Of a stretch of DNA of 63,849 nucleotides, positions 1 to 11,434 are shown piece after piece; positions within the stretch are counted from its first letter, which is position 1, and the number at the start of each line of letters is the position of its first letter. Made by a program: the position numbers and the translations under genes. Location of the stretch: positions 9,528 to 73,376 of the forward strand of contig QKYT01000522.1 in assembly GCA_003550305.1 (NCBI GenBank), in the 5' to 3' direction. Under the pieces are notes generated by a model. That model was given only the letters and a program-made list of their open reading frames with translations. It was not told the origin of the DNA and searched no databases. The stretch is from Glomus cerebriforme (Eukaryota; Glomeromycota; Glomeromycetes; Glomerales; Glomeraceae).

Positions 1-856
1 TTTATAATAAAATTTCATAAATTTCATGTAAATATAATATTTAATAAAGGATTTTGTAATTTATCGCAATGGCGATGCATCGCCAGTGTCACGTGATTCA
101 TAATTCCGGCCGTAATTAAATGATCTGCAATTAAATTGCCTTTTTAGGAATATTGCGTAACCCAAAATTTCAATTTTCGAGAGAAACAAAATTGCCTTTT
201 TTGGATTGTATAACGTTACCTAAGATCCAAATAAGGATATTTTGGCCAGCGTTATAAAATTTGGGCAAAATTAAACATGTGATGAATAATATNTGACAAA
301 TAGTATTTATCATACCGAAAAAATTCTAAGTCCCTAGAATAAATAGTAAAAATGGAAAACTACGGTGTGACGCGGGGGTGACAAATTATTATATAGTATA
401 AGTCACGTGGGGTGGCGATGCATCGCCATGGCGATAAATTACTTTTTTCTTTAATAAAATGCAAATCAACTTTTATTTAATAAAATTGTGCAAAAATATT
501 AATATTTTTATTCTTTATGATAATATTTAAAAGTATGCAAAATTCATTTTTTTATTCTTTTACATCACTTTAAAAAGCGCAGAAAATTTTTTTCTAAGAT
601 AAACATTACACAAAAAAATTCGAAGTCAAATTTATGACAGTCAAGCAAATTGACATTTACAGTTGAATAATATATTCAGCGTAACCTGTCACACATTTCA
701 GATGTCACGTGGATGAATTTTACTATAAGAATGAGTAATGTGATAATGTGACACTTATACGCGTTAGAAATTTTTTTAATGCTTTCAAAAGCTTTTTTTT
801 GTGTGTATCTATCCCTTTGTCATTGTTGGCACTAAAGAATTTCTTTCAACAGGATT
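1..856. other. Upstream intergenic region of the INCENP-like gene
   Basis: No gene is visible. The stretch is AT-rich and carries the inverted-repeat element at 56-442, described separately. A further CACGTG palindrome lies at 706-711, about 145 bp before the first ATG of the next gene. A single ambiguous base sits near 293. Confidence 0.6.
56..442. mobile_element. MITE-like element with ~40-bp terminal inverted repeats
   Basis: The left end (56-95) and the reverse complement of the right end (403-442) align over about 40 bp with few mismatches. Both start GTAATTTATCGC, contain the palindrome GGCGATGCATCGCC and end in a CACGTG palindrome. Similarity weakens but continues outside (about 34-56 and 442-465). 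The ~390-bp size, the absence of coding potential and the long TIRs suit a non-autonomous DNA transposon. I could not fix a target-site duplication, and the superfamily is unknown. Confidence 0.7.
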
Positions 857-2423
857 ATGACAGCGGTAAACAACAAAGTTTTTAAAGGATGCGAGACTTG
901 GCTAACAAAAGAACGTCAGAAATTTGAAAGTATTACTGAGGATAATTTTCAAAAGTTTTCAACTGAATATCAGCAAGAGGTCGATTGGTTGAGAAATTAT
1001 TTACAAAATATTATTCGGGCAACAAAAGTTGAATTTTCAAAGAAAAACGAAATTTCTAACCAAGTTACTGATAATGAAATTACACGTGATACTACCTCTT
1101 GTCGTAATAACGTTGAAATCACAACCAACGCGACTCATCAGATAAAGAGATTGGCTACAAAACGTACACCAAAATCAAAACATGAAAAGCCAGAAATTAA
1201 ATCCTTGATCCTTGCAGCAGCAGCTGCAAAAAGGGTAAATAGCAAATTGATTGTCTTTCATAGTTAATATTTAAAAATTAATAATTTGTTACATTATTAA
1301 TAGGAACAAGAAAAACAAGAAAAAAGGATCATAAAAGCAAAAGAATGGGAGATAGCACGTCAACGCGCGAAAGGAAAGGTGTGCTTTAATGTATTATGTT
1401 CTCTATTACGATTTATCAATGTCTTACAAGTCATCGTGTATTATTATAAAGAACATAGATTTAATTAGAAAAAAGAAAGCGGATCAAATCCAAGATAATG
1501 GTGAAAGTATTATATATAAAAGAAAACCCGAAATATTAGAGCAAAACAAGATTCCATCGAATGTTCCAAATGTTCAATTAATTGAACAACCTAAACAGTT
1601 TGGTAAAAAAATTCATGAAAAATCATTGTATACTGAAAAACAAGGCGATCAAATTCAAGATAATGGTGAAAATATTATATATAAAAGAAAACCCGAAATA
1701 TTAGAGCCAAACAAAATTCCACCGAACGTTCCGAATGTTCAATTAATTGAACTTAAACAATTTGGTGAAAAATTCCATGAAAAATCATTGCATACTGAAA
1801 AACAAGACGATCAAATTCAAGATAATGGTGAAAATATTCTACATAAAAGAAAACCTGAAATATTAGAGCAAAACAAGATTCCATCGAACGTTCCGAATGT
1901 TCAATTAATTGAACTGAAACATTTTGGTGAAAAAATTCATGAAAAAACATTGAATACTGAAAAACACGGCGAATTACCAGAAATAGATACCGAGTATATT
2001 GGATTTCTTTTATTGTCTTTAGAAATATTTATTAAATAATTATTTTAATTCAATCAAATTTCTTATTATAATAGTAATTCTAGTGATGAGGAAGAAGTTA
2101 GAACGAAACATCAACAACAACGTAAAGATTGGGAACAAAGTCCTGAATTAAAGGCGGCTTTAATACGCCAGGCTTCAATTGATCCTGAAACTATTTTTGG
2201 GAAAATTTCTCCACTTAATGTAGATGGTAAGTTTTTTTTATAATTATATTACGGTTAATGAGAAAAAAAAAATTTAATTTTATGTTTTTCTTTATTAATA
2301 GAAATCTTTAGAGGACGAGAGTATAGAATTCGTCCAAGATCTAGTTCAGCAAATTGGTCAGGTCTAGATGCATTAACAGAAGAAGAAGAATTGGAATATA
2401 AAATACGCATGGGATTTTTATGA
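857..2423 (+). CDS. INCENP/Sli15-like inner centromere protein (chromosomal passenger complex)
   Basis: Likely exons are 857-1234, 1304-1378, 1452-1993 (an in-phase acceptor at 1431 is also possible), 2075-2226 and 2302-2423, giving about 422 aa. The last two exons form a clear IN-box: SPELKAALIRQ, DPETIFGKISPL, EIFRGR, then RSSSANWSG followed by LTEEEELEY and a final MGFL. In INCENP family proteins this segment binds and activates Aurora B kinase, and the SSSANW serines match the TSS motif that Aurora phosphorylates. The N-terminal ~60 residues are helical and sit where INCENP binds Survivin and Borealin. The middle carries three near-identical 54-55-residue repeats. At ~420 aa it is shorter than yeast Sli15, so an upstream exon cannot be excluded. 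The family call rests on the C-terminus and is firm; the start is less certain. Confidence 0.85.
1482..1970 (+). repeat. Three in-frame tandem repeats (165/162/162 bp) inside the INCENP-like gene
   Basis: Units begin at 1482, 1647 and 1809, each with GATCAAAT(C/T)CAAGATAATGG. Each unit encodes DQIQDNGE, YKRKPEILE, NKIP-NVPNVQLIE and HEKSLYTEK-like blocks. The units differ by only a few substitutions and keep the frame, so the duplication is recent. The repeat region sits between the predicted coiled N-terminus and the IN-box. Confidence 0.9.
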
Positions 2424-2945
2424 AAAATAGTAATTAAATCAGGAAATTACTATCCATTTTTTATTCAGTTCTTTATTATTAATAAATCAGTTATATTATT
2501 AGTTGGATTTTAAATATTATAATACAGGAAATTATGTATTTTGTGTAAATCAATTTATTATAAAATATAATACATTTAAATTATTTAATATCATAAAATC
2601 ATCATAAAATCTTGTCAGCGGTTGAAAAATGATAATAAATAATTAGTTGTTGATGGAAATTTATAGAATTTTTTTTTTTTAAAAAAAAATGCAAAAAAAT
2701 TTTAAAATGGACGAAAATTATTTAACAAAAAGATTAAATAACAAAAATAATGTTAATTAAAGAAAATGTACCTTAAAAAAAAAATAAAATAAAATTTAAT
2801 TTTTCTCTTAATTATTAAATATAAAAAAAACTAGTATATTCGTATAGAAACGTAGAAAAATCTTTTAGAAATCCTTTTTCTTTATATTGGATAAGTCTAG
2901 TACTCCAAGGTAACACTAAATGTTTTTTTTCTCATCCGCCGATCA
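2424..2945. other. Convergent intergenic region
   Basis: This is the shared 3' flank of two converging genes. It is very AT-rich, with several AATAAA-like motifs and a T-run directly followed by an A-run at about 2669-2689. No coding or RNA signal is seen. Confidence 0.6.
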
Positions 2946-4858
2946 TCAGTCATGCGGCAATTCCGGAAGTGCAAAATTCGTGATTTGTGGTAGATACGCG
3001 CAGGCAGATAGATCGAGCACGTACACATCATCAAAAACCGAATGCCCATCATACCCACCAAAAACGAATAAGCGGGAATCATACAACACAGTTGTATGAT
3101 AACCTCTACCGGATGGAGGAGTTCCATATACTTTACGACGCTCCCACTCCATGGTGACTAATTATTTTAAGATAAACAATTATTAAATTTTCTCAAATAA
3201 ATCGTATTATAATATATTTTACGTACCTAAATTTAATAATAAAACCTCAGACGTATATTTCGATCCATCGTGACCACACACGATGAATAAATAAGAGCCC
3301 ACTTGGGTGGACGTATGTGAAAGTCGCGGATAAGATTTTTCAACTGCTTGAATCCACGTATTGGACTCTACAAAATTAAAAAAAAAATAATTAAATTCAT
3401 CTTTAAAATAAAAGTACTGAAAATTACCAACTTACCTAAATCCAATATGTGGACATCACCGAAACACTCGTGGCCATCACTGCCACCGTAAACTACCAAT
3501 TTGCTTCCCACAAGGTTACTGGTGTGATATCCTCTAGAAATTGGGGGTCTCCCCTTTGGTTCTAGTTTCTGCCATACAAGATTGTTTAAATCTGTTATAT
3601 CTAGCATATACACATCATTAAGGGCTTTAAACCCATCTCCGCCTCCAAATATGTAAAGGCGGTTATTGTAACAAGCGGAAGTGTGAGCACGGCGTGGTGA
3701 CGGAACATTACCAGACGTTTGAGGTTTAATCCATGACAGTACGTCTGTAATTATGAATAAAAGTGTCAAAATATTTTATAAAAGAAAAGTTTTTAAAAAT
3801 TAATTTACTACTTACCCGTATCAAAAATATATAAATCATTAAAATATGTAGGGCCGTCACCACCCCCGAAAATAAACAATTTTTTATCTACAAGCGTAGA
3901 TGAATGTGCACGACATATTGGAGGTGGATCTCCAATAGTTCGAGTGCGATTCCAATACATCGTGTCTAATTAAACCATAAATAAAGTGAATAAATAGAAA
4001 ATAATATAAATATATATGTTATATAGAACAAAATAATACAAACCCGCATCGAATATAAGTATAGAGTTAAAGCAAGTTTTAGCGTCGCATCCGCCAAAAA
4101 CATACATCAATTCGTTAACTAAGTTTACGGTATGGGCTCTTAATGCCTTAGAGGGTTTACCGTGAGTTCTTGCCTTTGACCAGTACATTGCAGGCGCTGG
4201 CGCAGGATCTACATGAGGAGCGAGAGAAAGATGTGACTCGCCCGGATAATTTCTTCTTGCTTCTCCATGATGATGGTGATGATTATGATGGTTATGACGT
4301 CTTGTTGTTATTATTGGAGATGGATTATTGGTTTGTATTGAATTAGGTGATGCTAGTGATTGACGGCCTGATTGACCAGGTAAATTTGACGATAGTGGTG
4401 GGGTTATAGTAGGAGAGGTAACTTAAAGTAATGAAGAAACAAATTAGTATCATTTGTAAGACGATGGGATAGAATCAAGGTTCGTTTACATACTTTGATT
4501 AGGAGAATAGTTTGGAGCGGGATTAAGAGTGTCTGTGCCATTGTCACCAGGAGTTGGCGGTAGGGTAGGAGAATCATCTTGTTGTGTGTTATCCAGACTA
4601 TCCGATCCTTCGTTCGAAGAATTCGACCTTTGTCTTCAATAAAGTAATAATGAATATAATTAATACACTTTTCTGAGCGAAAAGTATCCTATTGCTTCAA
4701 TTTTCCTAGTAATTGGTACTAATTGTTATTCATTAAATATTATTATCCATTGAATTAAATTATTGTATCGCACTTGACTTTTTCACATGGTTGTATTTAC
4801 GATATGGATTAAAGATATAATAGTATTTAGCAGCATACCTAGGATTGCCAGTAACCAT
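2946..4858 (-). CDS. Kelch-repeat beta-propeller protein
   Basis: Seven exons read on the minus strand without a frame break: 4858-4839, 4633-4494, 4421-4044, 3965-3816, 3744-3436, 3367-3227 and 3157-2946, giving 449 aa. The start is MVTGNPR in a 20-nt first exon. The first ~135 residues are low complexity (Ser, Pro, Asn) and include a His-rich run. Six kelch motifs follow: YVFGGCD, FIFGGGDG, YIFGGGDG, VVYGGSDG, FIVCGHDG and FVFGGYDG, each with an upstream HT/HS turn, enough for one closed six-bladed propeller. Blade five has CG in place of the usual GG. No BTB, F-box or catalytic domain is present, so it is probably a protein-binding scaffold; fungal relatives act in cell polarity and signalling. 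The exact role is unknown. Confidence 0.9.
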
Positions 4859-5578
4859 CTGTGATTATAAATGACCTATTGGTTCAAACTCAAAGATGTT
4901 ACAACACAAGTTAAAAATAAAAGATGGCTAGAATTTTTTAAAGAAATGAAGTAAACGACGAAAAGGTGTTCGGATGTTGGACATTGATTTCACACTAAAT
5001 TTGAACGTTTGAACAACGAAGGTATTTATTTGTACTCGAAAGTTAATGAAACAAAATTTTTCTCTCTAAATTAAAGTCATGTGAATTTTCATTGGCCGTT
5101 TAAACTCTTCTTCCACGTGACTTAACTATAATTTCCATTCCACGTGATTTTGGCCGATTATGGCATTATGCACTCGGCTGGAATTAAGAAATTAGGCAAA
5201 TAACTTAGGATCTACGATCTACGGATAAATTTGATATCAGATATCATTTTTTATTTATTTTTTGTATATTGTAATATCACGTGACAAGCAAGATTTCATA
5301 AATAGCTTGGTGATTTTATTTCTCAAATAATTAATTACTTTAAAATGTTTTTGCAAAATTCGCATACATTCTTAAAATCTTTTTGGGATATTCGAGTGAA
5401 GGTTTATTGAAACATTATTATTATTATATTATGAATTTTTATTTTTACGTAAATAGAATAATTATTAAAGAAAATAAAATAACGTATATGAAAATATTTA
5501 ATTGTATATTAATTCAATTTTAATAAATTATAGTTCACAAAACGTAATATCTTTGGAATAATAACATCATCATCTTTA
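4859..5578. promoter_or_regulatory. Divergent promoter region with three CACGTG palindromes
   Basis: This ~720-bp spacer separates the kelch gene (minus) from the IF-2 gene (plus). CACGTG occurs at 5114-5119, 5141-5146 and 5278-5283, each followed by a purine (CACGTGA). The hexamer is the classic bHLH E-box in fungi (for example the Cbf1 site). The motif is seen; the factor and function are inference. Confidence 0.4.
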
Positions 5579-8500
5579 ATGCCAAGTGTAATTCCTAGAA
5601 GGAAGGTAAAATTATTTCATAATACAACAAAATTAATGAAAGAGAGACCAAATCCTGCAGCTGATGATTGGCTTATAGTCGATCCCGATGCTGATATATC
5701 TTCATCACAACTTCAAAAAGCAAGAGCATACATGAAATTTGATAAATTAAACCCAAATAAATGGGAAAAACCCAAGTCTCTATTAATAAAACAAACCGAG
5801 ATCAATCCTTCAGGAAGAAATGAGGATGATTCGTTATTTTCATTCAGATCGAATAATGGAAAAGATAGCCATCTTTTTGGTACAAAATGGGATAAACCAA
5901 ATACTTTCAATTTAAGTGAGAGTTCTAAAGATATTATGGTAAAAAGAAATCGGCCAAAACATAAATCTGGAGGACTTAATAATAGTAAAAGTTATAGAGA
6001 GAATTTGTCAGGAACAAATCGGTTTAGTGATGAATATAAAAATTCAAGAGGGAAAAATAATGAAAGAATAGAAATATTTAATGACGGTTTTAGAAAGAAT
6101 TGGACTGGGTCAAAAAATCTTGAAGGTCCTGATCATAAAACTATGAAATCCAGAGAGAAATCTTTGGGATTAATTGAGAAGGAAAAGGTGCAACCAAGGC
6201 TTTCACAAATTGATCAACTTCGAAAAGAAGTTGGTATTGAGTCAGATAAAAAAGTAGATTTTGTTTCTGCTTTAACTGAATTAAAAGCATTTCAAGAAAT
6301 CAATGTTGAAGAAGAAGATGATTCATCAGTATTTCGTACGCGTCAAAAATTCTTTTCTAAAAAAGATAAACTTGCAGGGACATCGGAGCATCGCAAACCA
6401 AAGTTTTTCAAAAAAGAACGCGATCTTCTTGAAAAGGAGGAAGGATATTTTGATATAGATTATAGGTTTGATAGGCCAAAGCAAAAAATCCGGACTCATC
6501 AAATAGAACAAAAACTACAAAGAGAAATATTTATTCCTGATGCAATCAGCGTCTCAAATTTGGCGAAAATGATTGGCGTGCATTTAGGTGAGCAGTTAAC
6601 ATGTAATAAAATAATAAGTTTTTTTTGTTTATTATATTACTTTAATTTTAATATAAATGCAGGTTCCGATTTTTTTCCTTTGCAGCCTCTTTTGAACAAA
6701 AATTACAGAATCTCGGAATCGAAAGTGTCTCGCACGATCATTGTAAATTAAATTCACTTTTCAATTATTTAACATTTAAATTTACAATTATATTAATTTT
6801 ATTTTGGTTTTAGTATTGAATGCCGAAGAAGCATCATTAATTGCTATGGAATATGATTTAAATCCTGTAGTTAATTCAGAAGCCGCAATTGACCTATTTT
6901 CAAAGTAAACTTTTTTTATAAATTATATTTCAAAGTCTTTGATATAAGTTAATTTTCTTACTGAAGGCGTTGTTTTTAATGAAACATTCAAGACCAAAAC
7001 CGGCCGATATGTCTAAGTACCCACTTCGACCTCCAATAGTTGCGGTATTAGGTCATGTTGATCATGGGTGCGTGATTTGTTATAGTATAATTATTTCTTA
7101 ATAAAAGGTCTTTCTTTTCTTATGCTTTCCGTTTTTAGTAAAACAACCTTATTAGACACATTGCGAAAGTCTTCTGTAGCAGCTGGAGAAGCAGGTGGAA
7201 TTACTCAACATATTGGCGCTTTTTCTGGCAAGCTATTTATTAAATTATGTAAATTCTTTTTTGCTTTCTAAAGTTAATTCATGTACTTTTAAATCTTTAG
7301 TTTCGTTAGCTTCGAGAAGGACAATTACGTTCCTTGATACCCCTGGTCATGCCGCGTTCTCTGCTATGCGTGCTCGTGGTACTCATGTAACTGATATAGT
7401 AGTTTTGGTAGTGGCAGCTGATGATGGAGTTATGCCACAGACTCTTGAAGCTATTAAACATGCAAAGGATGCTGAAGGTAAATATATATAATTACCGTGC
7501 CTTGTTTTGATATGCTCACAGTGATCATTTATTTATCTAGTACCAATGGTTGTGGCTATCAACAAAATCGATCGATATAATGCAAATTCGGTAATTTAAT
7601 GAGTAAATATATTAACTGACATAAATTATTAAGTATTTTAATACGAAGTTTTGTGAAAATTTTAGCAAAAAGTTCGTGAAGCTCTTCTAGCTAATGGAGT
7701 GGAATTAGAAGAATATGGTGGAGAAACGCAATGCGTTGAAGTTTCAGGTTTAACTGTAAGTCAATAAAGGATTTATTTTTTCTTTTTATTTTTCTTTTTT
7801 TTTAAAAAAAAATTATAATTTTATAGGGACAAGGGTTGGATCAACTAGAAGAAGCAATTGTAACACTTGCTGAATTGTCTGATCTTCGTGCCGAGGTTGA
7901 TATCGAAGCAGAAGGTGCTGTTATTGAATCACAAGTTGAGAAAGGAAAAGGGTATGTGATATATAATTATCAAATCTATTAAATATTTTTTAACTCTTTA
8001 ATTTAAGTTGTTCTTTCTATAGATATGTTGCAACAGTCTTGGTGAAACGTGGAACTTTGAAACAAGGAGATGTTATAGTAGCAGGCACAACGTGGTGTAA
8101 AGTTCGAATGATGACTGATGAGAAAAGTCAAATAGTGAAAAATGCTTTACCTGGTACTCCTGTTAAAATTACAGGATGGAAAGAGTTACCAATTGCTGGA
8201 GACGAAGTGATTCAAGCTACAGACGAGGTATTCTCTGACTAGTAATTTTTGAACTTTTACAAGAACTTTATAATTTAACTTTCTTTTATAGGAACTTGCC
8301 AAAATAGTCGTAGCTAACAGAGAATTAAAGAGATCACGTGATCAGCAGCTCAAGGACTTGGAAGTAATCAATGAGAAGCGAAGACAACGAAAACAAGAGC
8401 TAGAGACTCAGAGAGCTAATTTCAGAAGTTTCAAAAAAGAAGTATGGATGTTCCATCAAGGTTTACTTAAAGAATATCCAATTGCGAAACAAAATATAAA

Positions 8501-9369
8501 TGAAGAAAAACCTTCATCAGATACTAACATCAGGGAAATCAAGGAACTTAATGTCGTTGTAAAAGGTGCGACAATATATATAAATGAATGTATATTTTTA
8601 TTTCCATTTTGATTTATTTAAACTTTTTTGATATTTTTAGCTGATGTAAGTGGTACGTCCGAAGCTGTTGTAGATGCATTGCACGGCTTAGGCAACAAAG
8701 AAGTTCGCGTCAATGTAGTTGATTCTGGCGTTGGTGATATAACAGAATCGGACATTCATATGGCAAATATAGCTAAAGGTATTTAAATTATATTGTGATT
8801 TTATATTTAAAACTTCAAATATTCAATTTATGTTATACAACAGCTATAGTACTAGGCTTTAATGTTAAAGCTGACAAAAAAGTCCAATTACAAGCAAGGG
8901 TAGATAATGTGGATATGAAGTTTTTCAAAGTTATTTATCATCTTTTGGATGAAGTTAAAGAACAATTAAGCAAATTGTTACCACCTATTTTAGAAAAACA
9001 TGTTACAGGTGAAGCAACCATATTACAAATTTTCCGGATTAATGTCAAAGGCAAGGAATTTAAGTCAGTTGCCGGTTGTCGTGTAACAAATGGGGCAATA
9101 TTTAAGAATCAAAAAGTTAGAATACTTAGGAATAATAATCAAATATGGGAAGGTAGGAAATATTGATTAATCTATTATAATATTTATAATTGATTTACTA
9201 ATTATCTATTTGTACAGGCTCCTTGGAAACTTTGAAACAAGTGAAAAAGGATATTAACGAAGCAAAGAAAGGAATAGAGTGTGGAATATCATTTGAAGGT
9301 TTCACCGATTTTGAAGAAGGAGATTTTATCCAAAGTATAGTTGTTAAAGAAATACCTCGTAGTTTGTAA
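5579..9369 (+). CDS. Mitochondrial translation initiation factor IF-2
   Basis: Fourteen exons: 5579-6587, 6686-6742, 6814-6904, 6993-7067, 7139-7227, 7301-7477, 7541-7590, 7666-7755, 7827-7951, 8023-8227, 8292-8565, 8641-8778, 8844-9152 and 9218-9369, giving 946 aa. All GTPase motifs are present: GHVDHGKTTL (G1), [10 protein letters not shown] (G2 region), DTPGHAAF (G3), NKID (G4) and VSGLTGQG (G5). Domain II ([19 protein letters not shown]), domain III ([18 protein letters not shown]) and the C-terminal beta-barrel that binds fMet-tRNA in the family ([14 protein letters not shown]) follow in order. IF-2 delivers initiator tRNA to the small mitoribosomal subunit. The ~400-residue N-terminal extension starts with a basic, Arg/Lys-containing stretch that could be a mitochondrial presequence. 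The intron at 7228-7300 appears to use a GC donor. The N-terminal start is less certain than the rest. Confidence 0.93.
7228..7300 (+). other. Probable GC-AG intron in the IF-2 gene
   Basis: Splicing after TTTTCTG at 7227 to the acceptor TTTAG at 7300 gives [20 protein letters not shown], the length expected between the G2 and G3 regions of IF-2. The donor is GCAAGC. The nearest in-phase GT donor (about 7249) would insert seven extra residues. Confidence 0.55.
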
Positions 9370-9793
9370 GGCAGTTGATTATAATAAAACTTGGTTCAAT
9401 GTTAAATTTTAAGGATAAAAATGTAGGGAAGTTTCCTTTTTGGGGGAATGTCTAAAACACGTGACACGCATATCACACATTATTTGTCACATGGACAATT
9501 TCTTAATGGGCCAAAAAATCCGCAGCTTTAGACAACCCTTTTTTGGTAAATGACATCTTCACACATGTGAGTCATATTATTTATGTACAGTGATGCAGAG
9601 TTCTTATTTTGGCATAGTAAATAGATTTGTGTAACAATCACTCGTAATAAACCTGCGAGAAAACAAATTTCTTACTGCTTTTCACTGCTTTACAATAAAT
9701 TCTAAATCGACTAAACTAAATTATTGTTTAATATTTATCAACTATCTCTAAACCTTCTCATATCCAAAGGAAACAAGAATAAATCTAATAAAA
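9370..9793. other. Intergenic region, IF-2 to dynein light chain
   Basis: No gene is visible. It contains a CACGTG at 9458-9463 inside a CACGTGACACG context and a nearby GTCACATG. It probably holds the 3' end of the IF-2 gene and the promoter of the light chain gene. Confidence 0.5.
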
Positions 9794-10287
9794 ATGTCTT
9801 CCGAAGAAAAACAAATCATCAAGAACGTTGACATGTCCGATGAGATGCAGCGGGAAGCTCTGGACACTGCTAAGCAAGCGTTGGATAAATATAATATTGA
9901 AAAAGATATTGCAGCACATATCAAACGTGAGTTCGACAAAAGATACGGAACGACTTGGCATTGTATCGTCGGAAAGAACTTTGGAAGCTACGTGACACAC
10001 GGTAAGTTTGAAGCTCGTTTGATTCAAAATTATTTTTATAATTAAGTTCGTAAAATTTAATGAAAAGTAAATCACAATTATGGTTAACATTAATATAATT
10101 AAAGAACATTTGTATGTTAATATAGAAAAAATCGCGTAATTATTTATGATTAATGATTTCTTTTCTTTCTTTTTTTTTTTTAAAAAAAAACAATTTCCAA
10201 ATCACATCACGAATCTGATCAGAAACCAAACACTTCATTTATTTTTATATTGGTCCAATCGCCATACTTTTATTTAAGTCAGGTTGA
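9794..10287 (+). CDS. Dynein light chain LC8 (DYNLL type)
   Basis: Two exons, 9794-10001 and 10223-10287, give 90 aa, the normal LC8 length. Diagnostic blocks are [47 protein letters not shown] and, on exon 2, ETKHFIYFY ending in [11 protein letters not shown]8 is a homodimeric hub that binds TQT-type motifs in dynein intermediate chains and many other partners. The second exon is only 65 nt and is easily missed: it lies 221 bp downstream, with acceptor CTGATCAG. The C-terminal YIGPIAILL replaces the common YLGQVAILL. The family identification is essentially certain. Confidence 0.96.
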
Positions 10288-11434
10288 GATAAAATAAATT
10301 TGTTTATATAACTTCATTATTACAAATGATTTACCATTTTTTTTATTCATTGTTCAATATTTTTAAGAGGAAATTTTAATTATCTCAATCAGGAGCAGGA
10401 ACGCAGAAGTATGATTCTATTTTTATATATAGGGGATACTTACGCACTAATTAGTTAGTACATTATGATCTTCATAAAGATCAAAAGCATTTTATATGTA
10501 AGACAAAAATATCCAATAATATTTTTCCTCAAATGATTAATTGGAATATAGTTAAATTTTCAAATATCATATAATCTTTTTATCTCCTTTTCCTTTTACT
10601 TTTACTAAAAAAGCGATTTTATTAAATCATAAACAAAAAAAAGTTATTTTATTACATGCTTTTGTTTAAGGTTTTATCTTTTGAAGTCGGATCATAACCT
10701 TTCTTCTTTAAAAGGGACAATCATCAAATAAATAATATATGTTCGAGCTGATCTAACGATTAGTAAAGAATCAAAAAAATTAAAAAATTTTTCTTACATT
10801 ATCTTACATTTTTAGATCAAGCAAAGTTTATTGAGATTGTACAACATCAAAATATATGCTATTCCAAAAAAGATATTACATTTTCATGTGATTTGATAAA
10901 GAAACAATCCAAATTCGTTCGCTTATCACTTATTGAGTATTGGCCGTTACCTGCTTTTGTATTATTAAATTTTATGAAGTACTTGTTTATTTTTCCGCCA
11001 ACCTTTACAAANAAANANAAAAAAAAAAAAAAAAAAAGATTTTTAATGAATATAAGCCATTTTCAGTAGCGAATTTTATCACATCTCATCTTTTTTATCT
11101 TTTTTGCGTTCATAATTTATATGTAAATCAAGTATTGTTTAATGATTGATTTCTTGAATTGTATAGTGACGTAACAGGATAAAATAACATGTTATACTTG
11201 TGACATCCGCATCCGCGTTTATGTAACACTTTGCTGTGCCTGAAAAAAAAATTTCTTTAAAGTTACACATTTAAGGCATTTTTTTTTAAAAAAAAGAACA
11301 CATCCAATTTCGTAAATTTCTATTTTTTGTTTATTGGACAAAGCGTATTGTCGTTTGTTTTTTTAAAACTCGGTTTCACTCGTTTTCTTCCGGTGTTTTT
11401 CATAAGATCAGTTATATTTCCTATCGATATTCAA
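10288..11434. other. Intergenic region with an ambiguous poly-A tract
   Basis: About 1.1 kb without a supportable gene. It includes a poly-A run interrupted by N at about 11011-11038 and a T-run/A-run junction at about 11279-11295, just upstream of the next gene. Confidence 0.5.

Noticed and set aside
1753..1950. Minus-strand frame opposite the INCENP repeats
   Set aside because: Shadow of the true coding repeats on the other strand.
6993..7004. Possible frameshift in IF-2 at the exon before the G1 motif
   Set aside because: Using the acceptor at 6992 (CATTCAAG) restores the frame exactly; the acceptor at about 6965 was the wrong choice.
10940..11149. 69-aa frame over the N-containing poly-A
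   Set aside because: Low complexity, contains N, no homology signal.
11327..11434. N-terminal extension of the methyltransferase gene
   Set aside because: It opens with TTG, not ATG; the first ATG in frame is at 11435.
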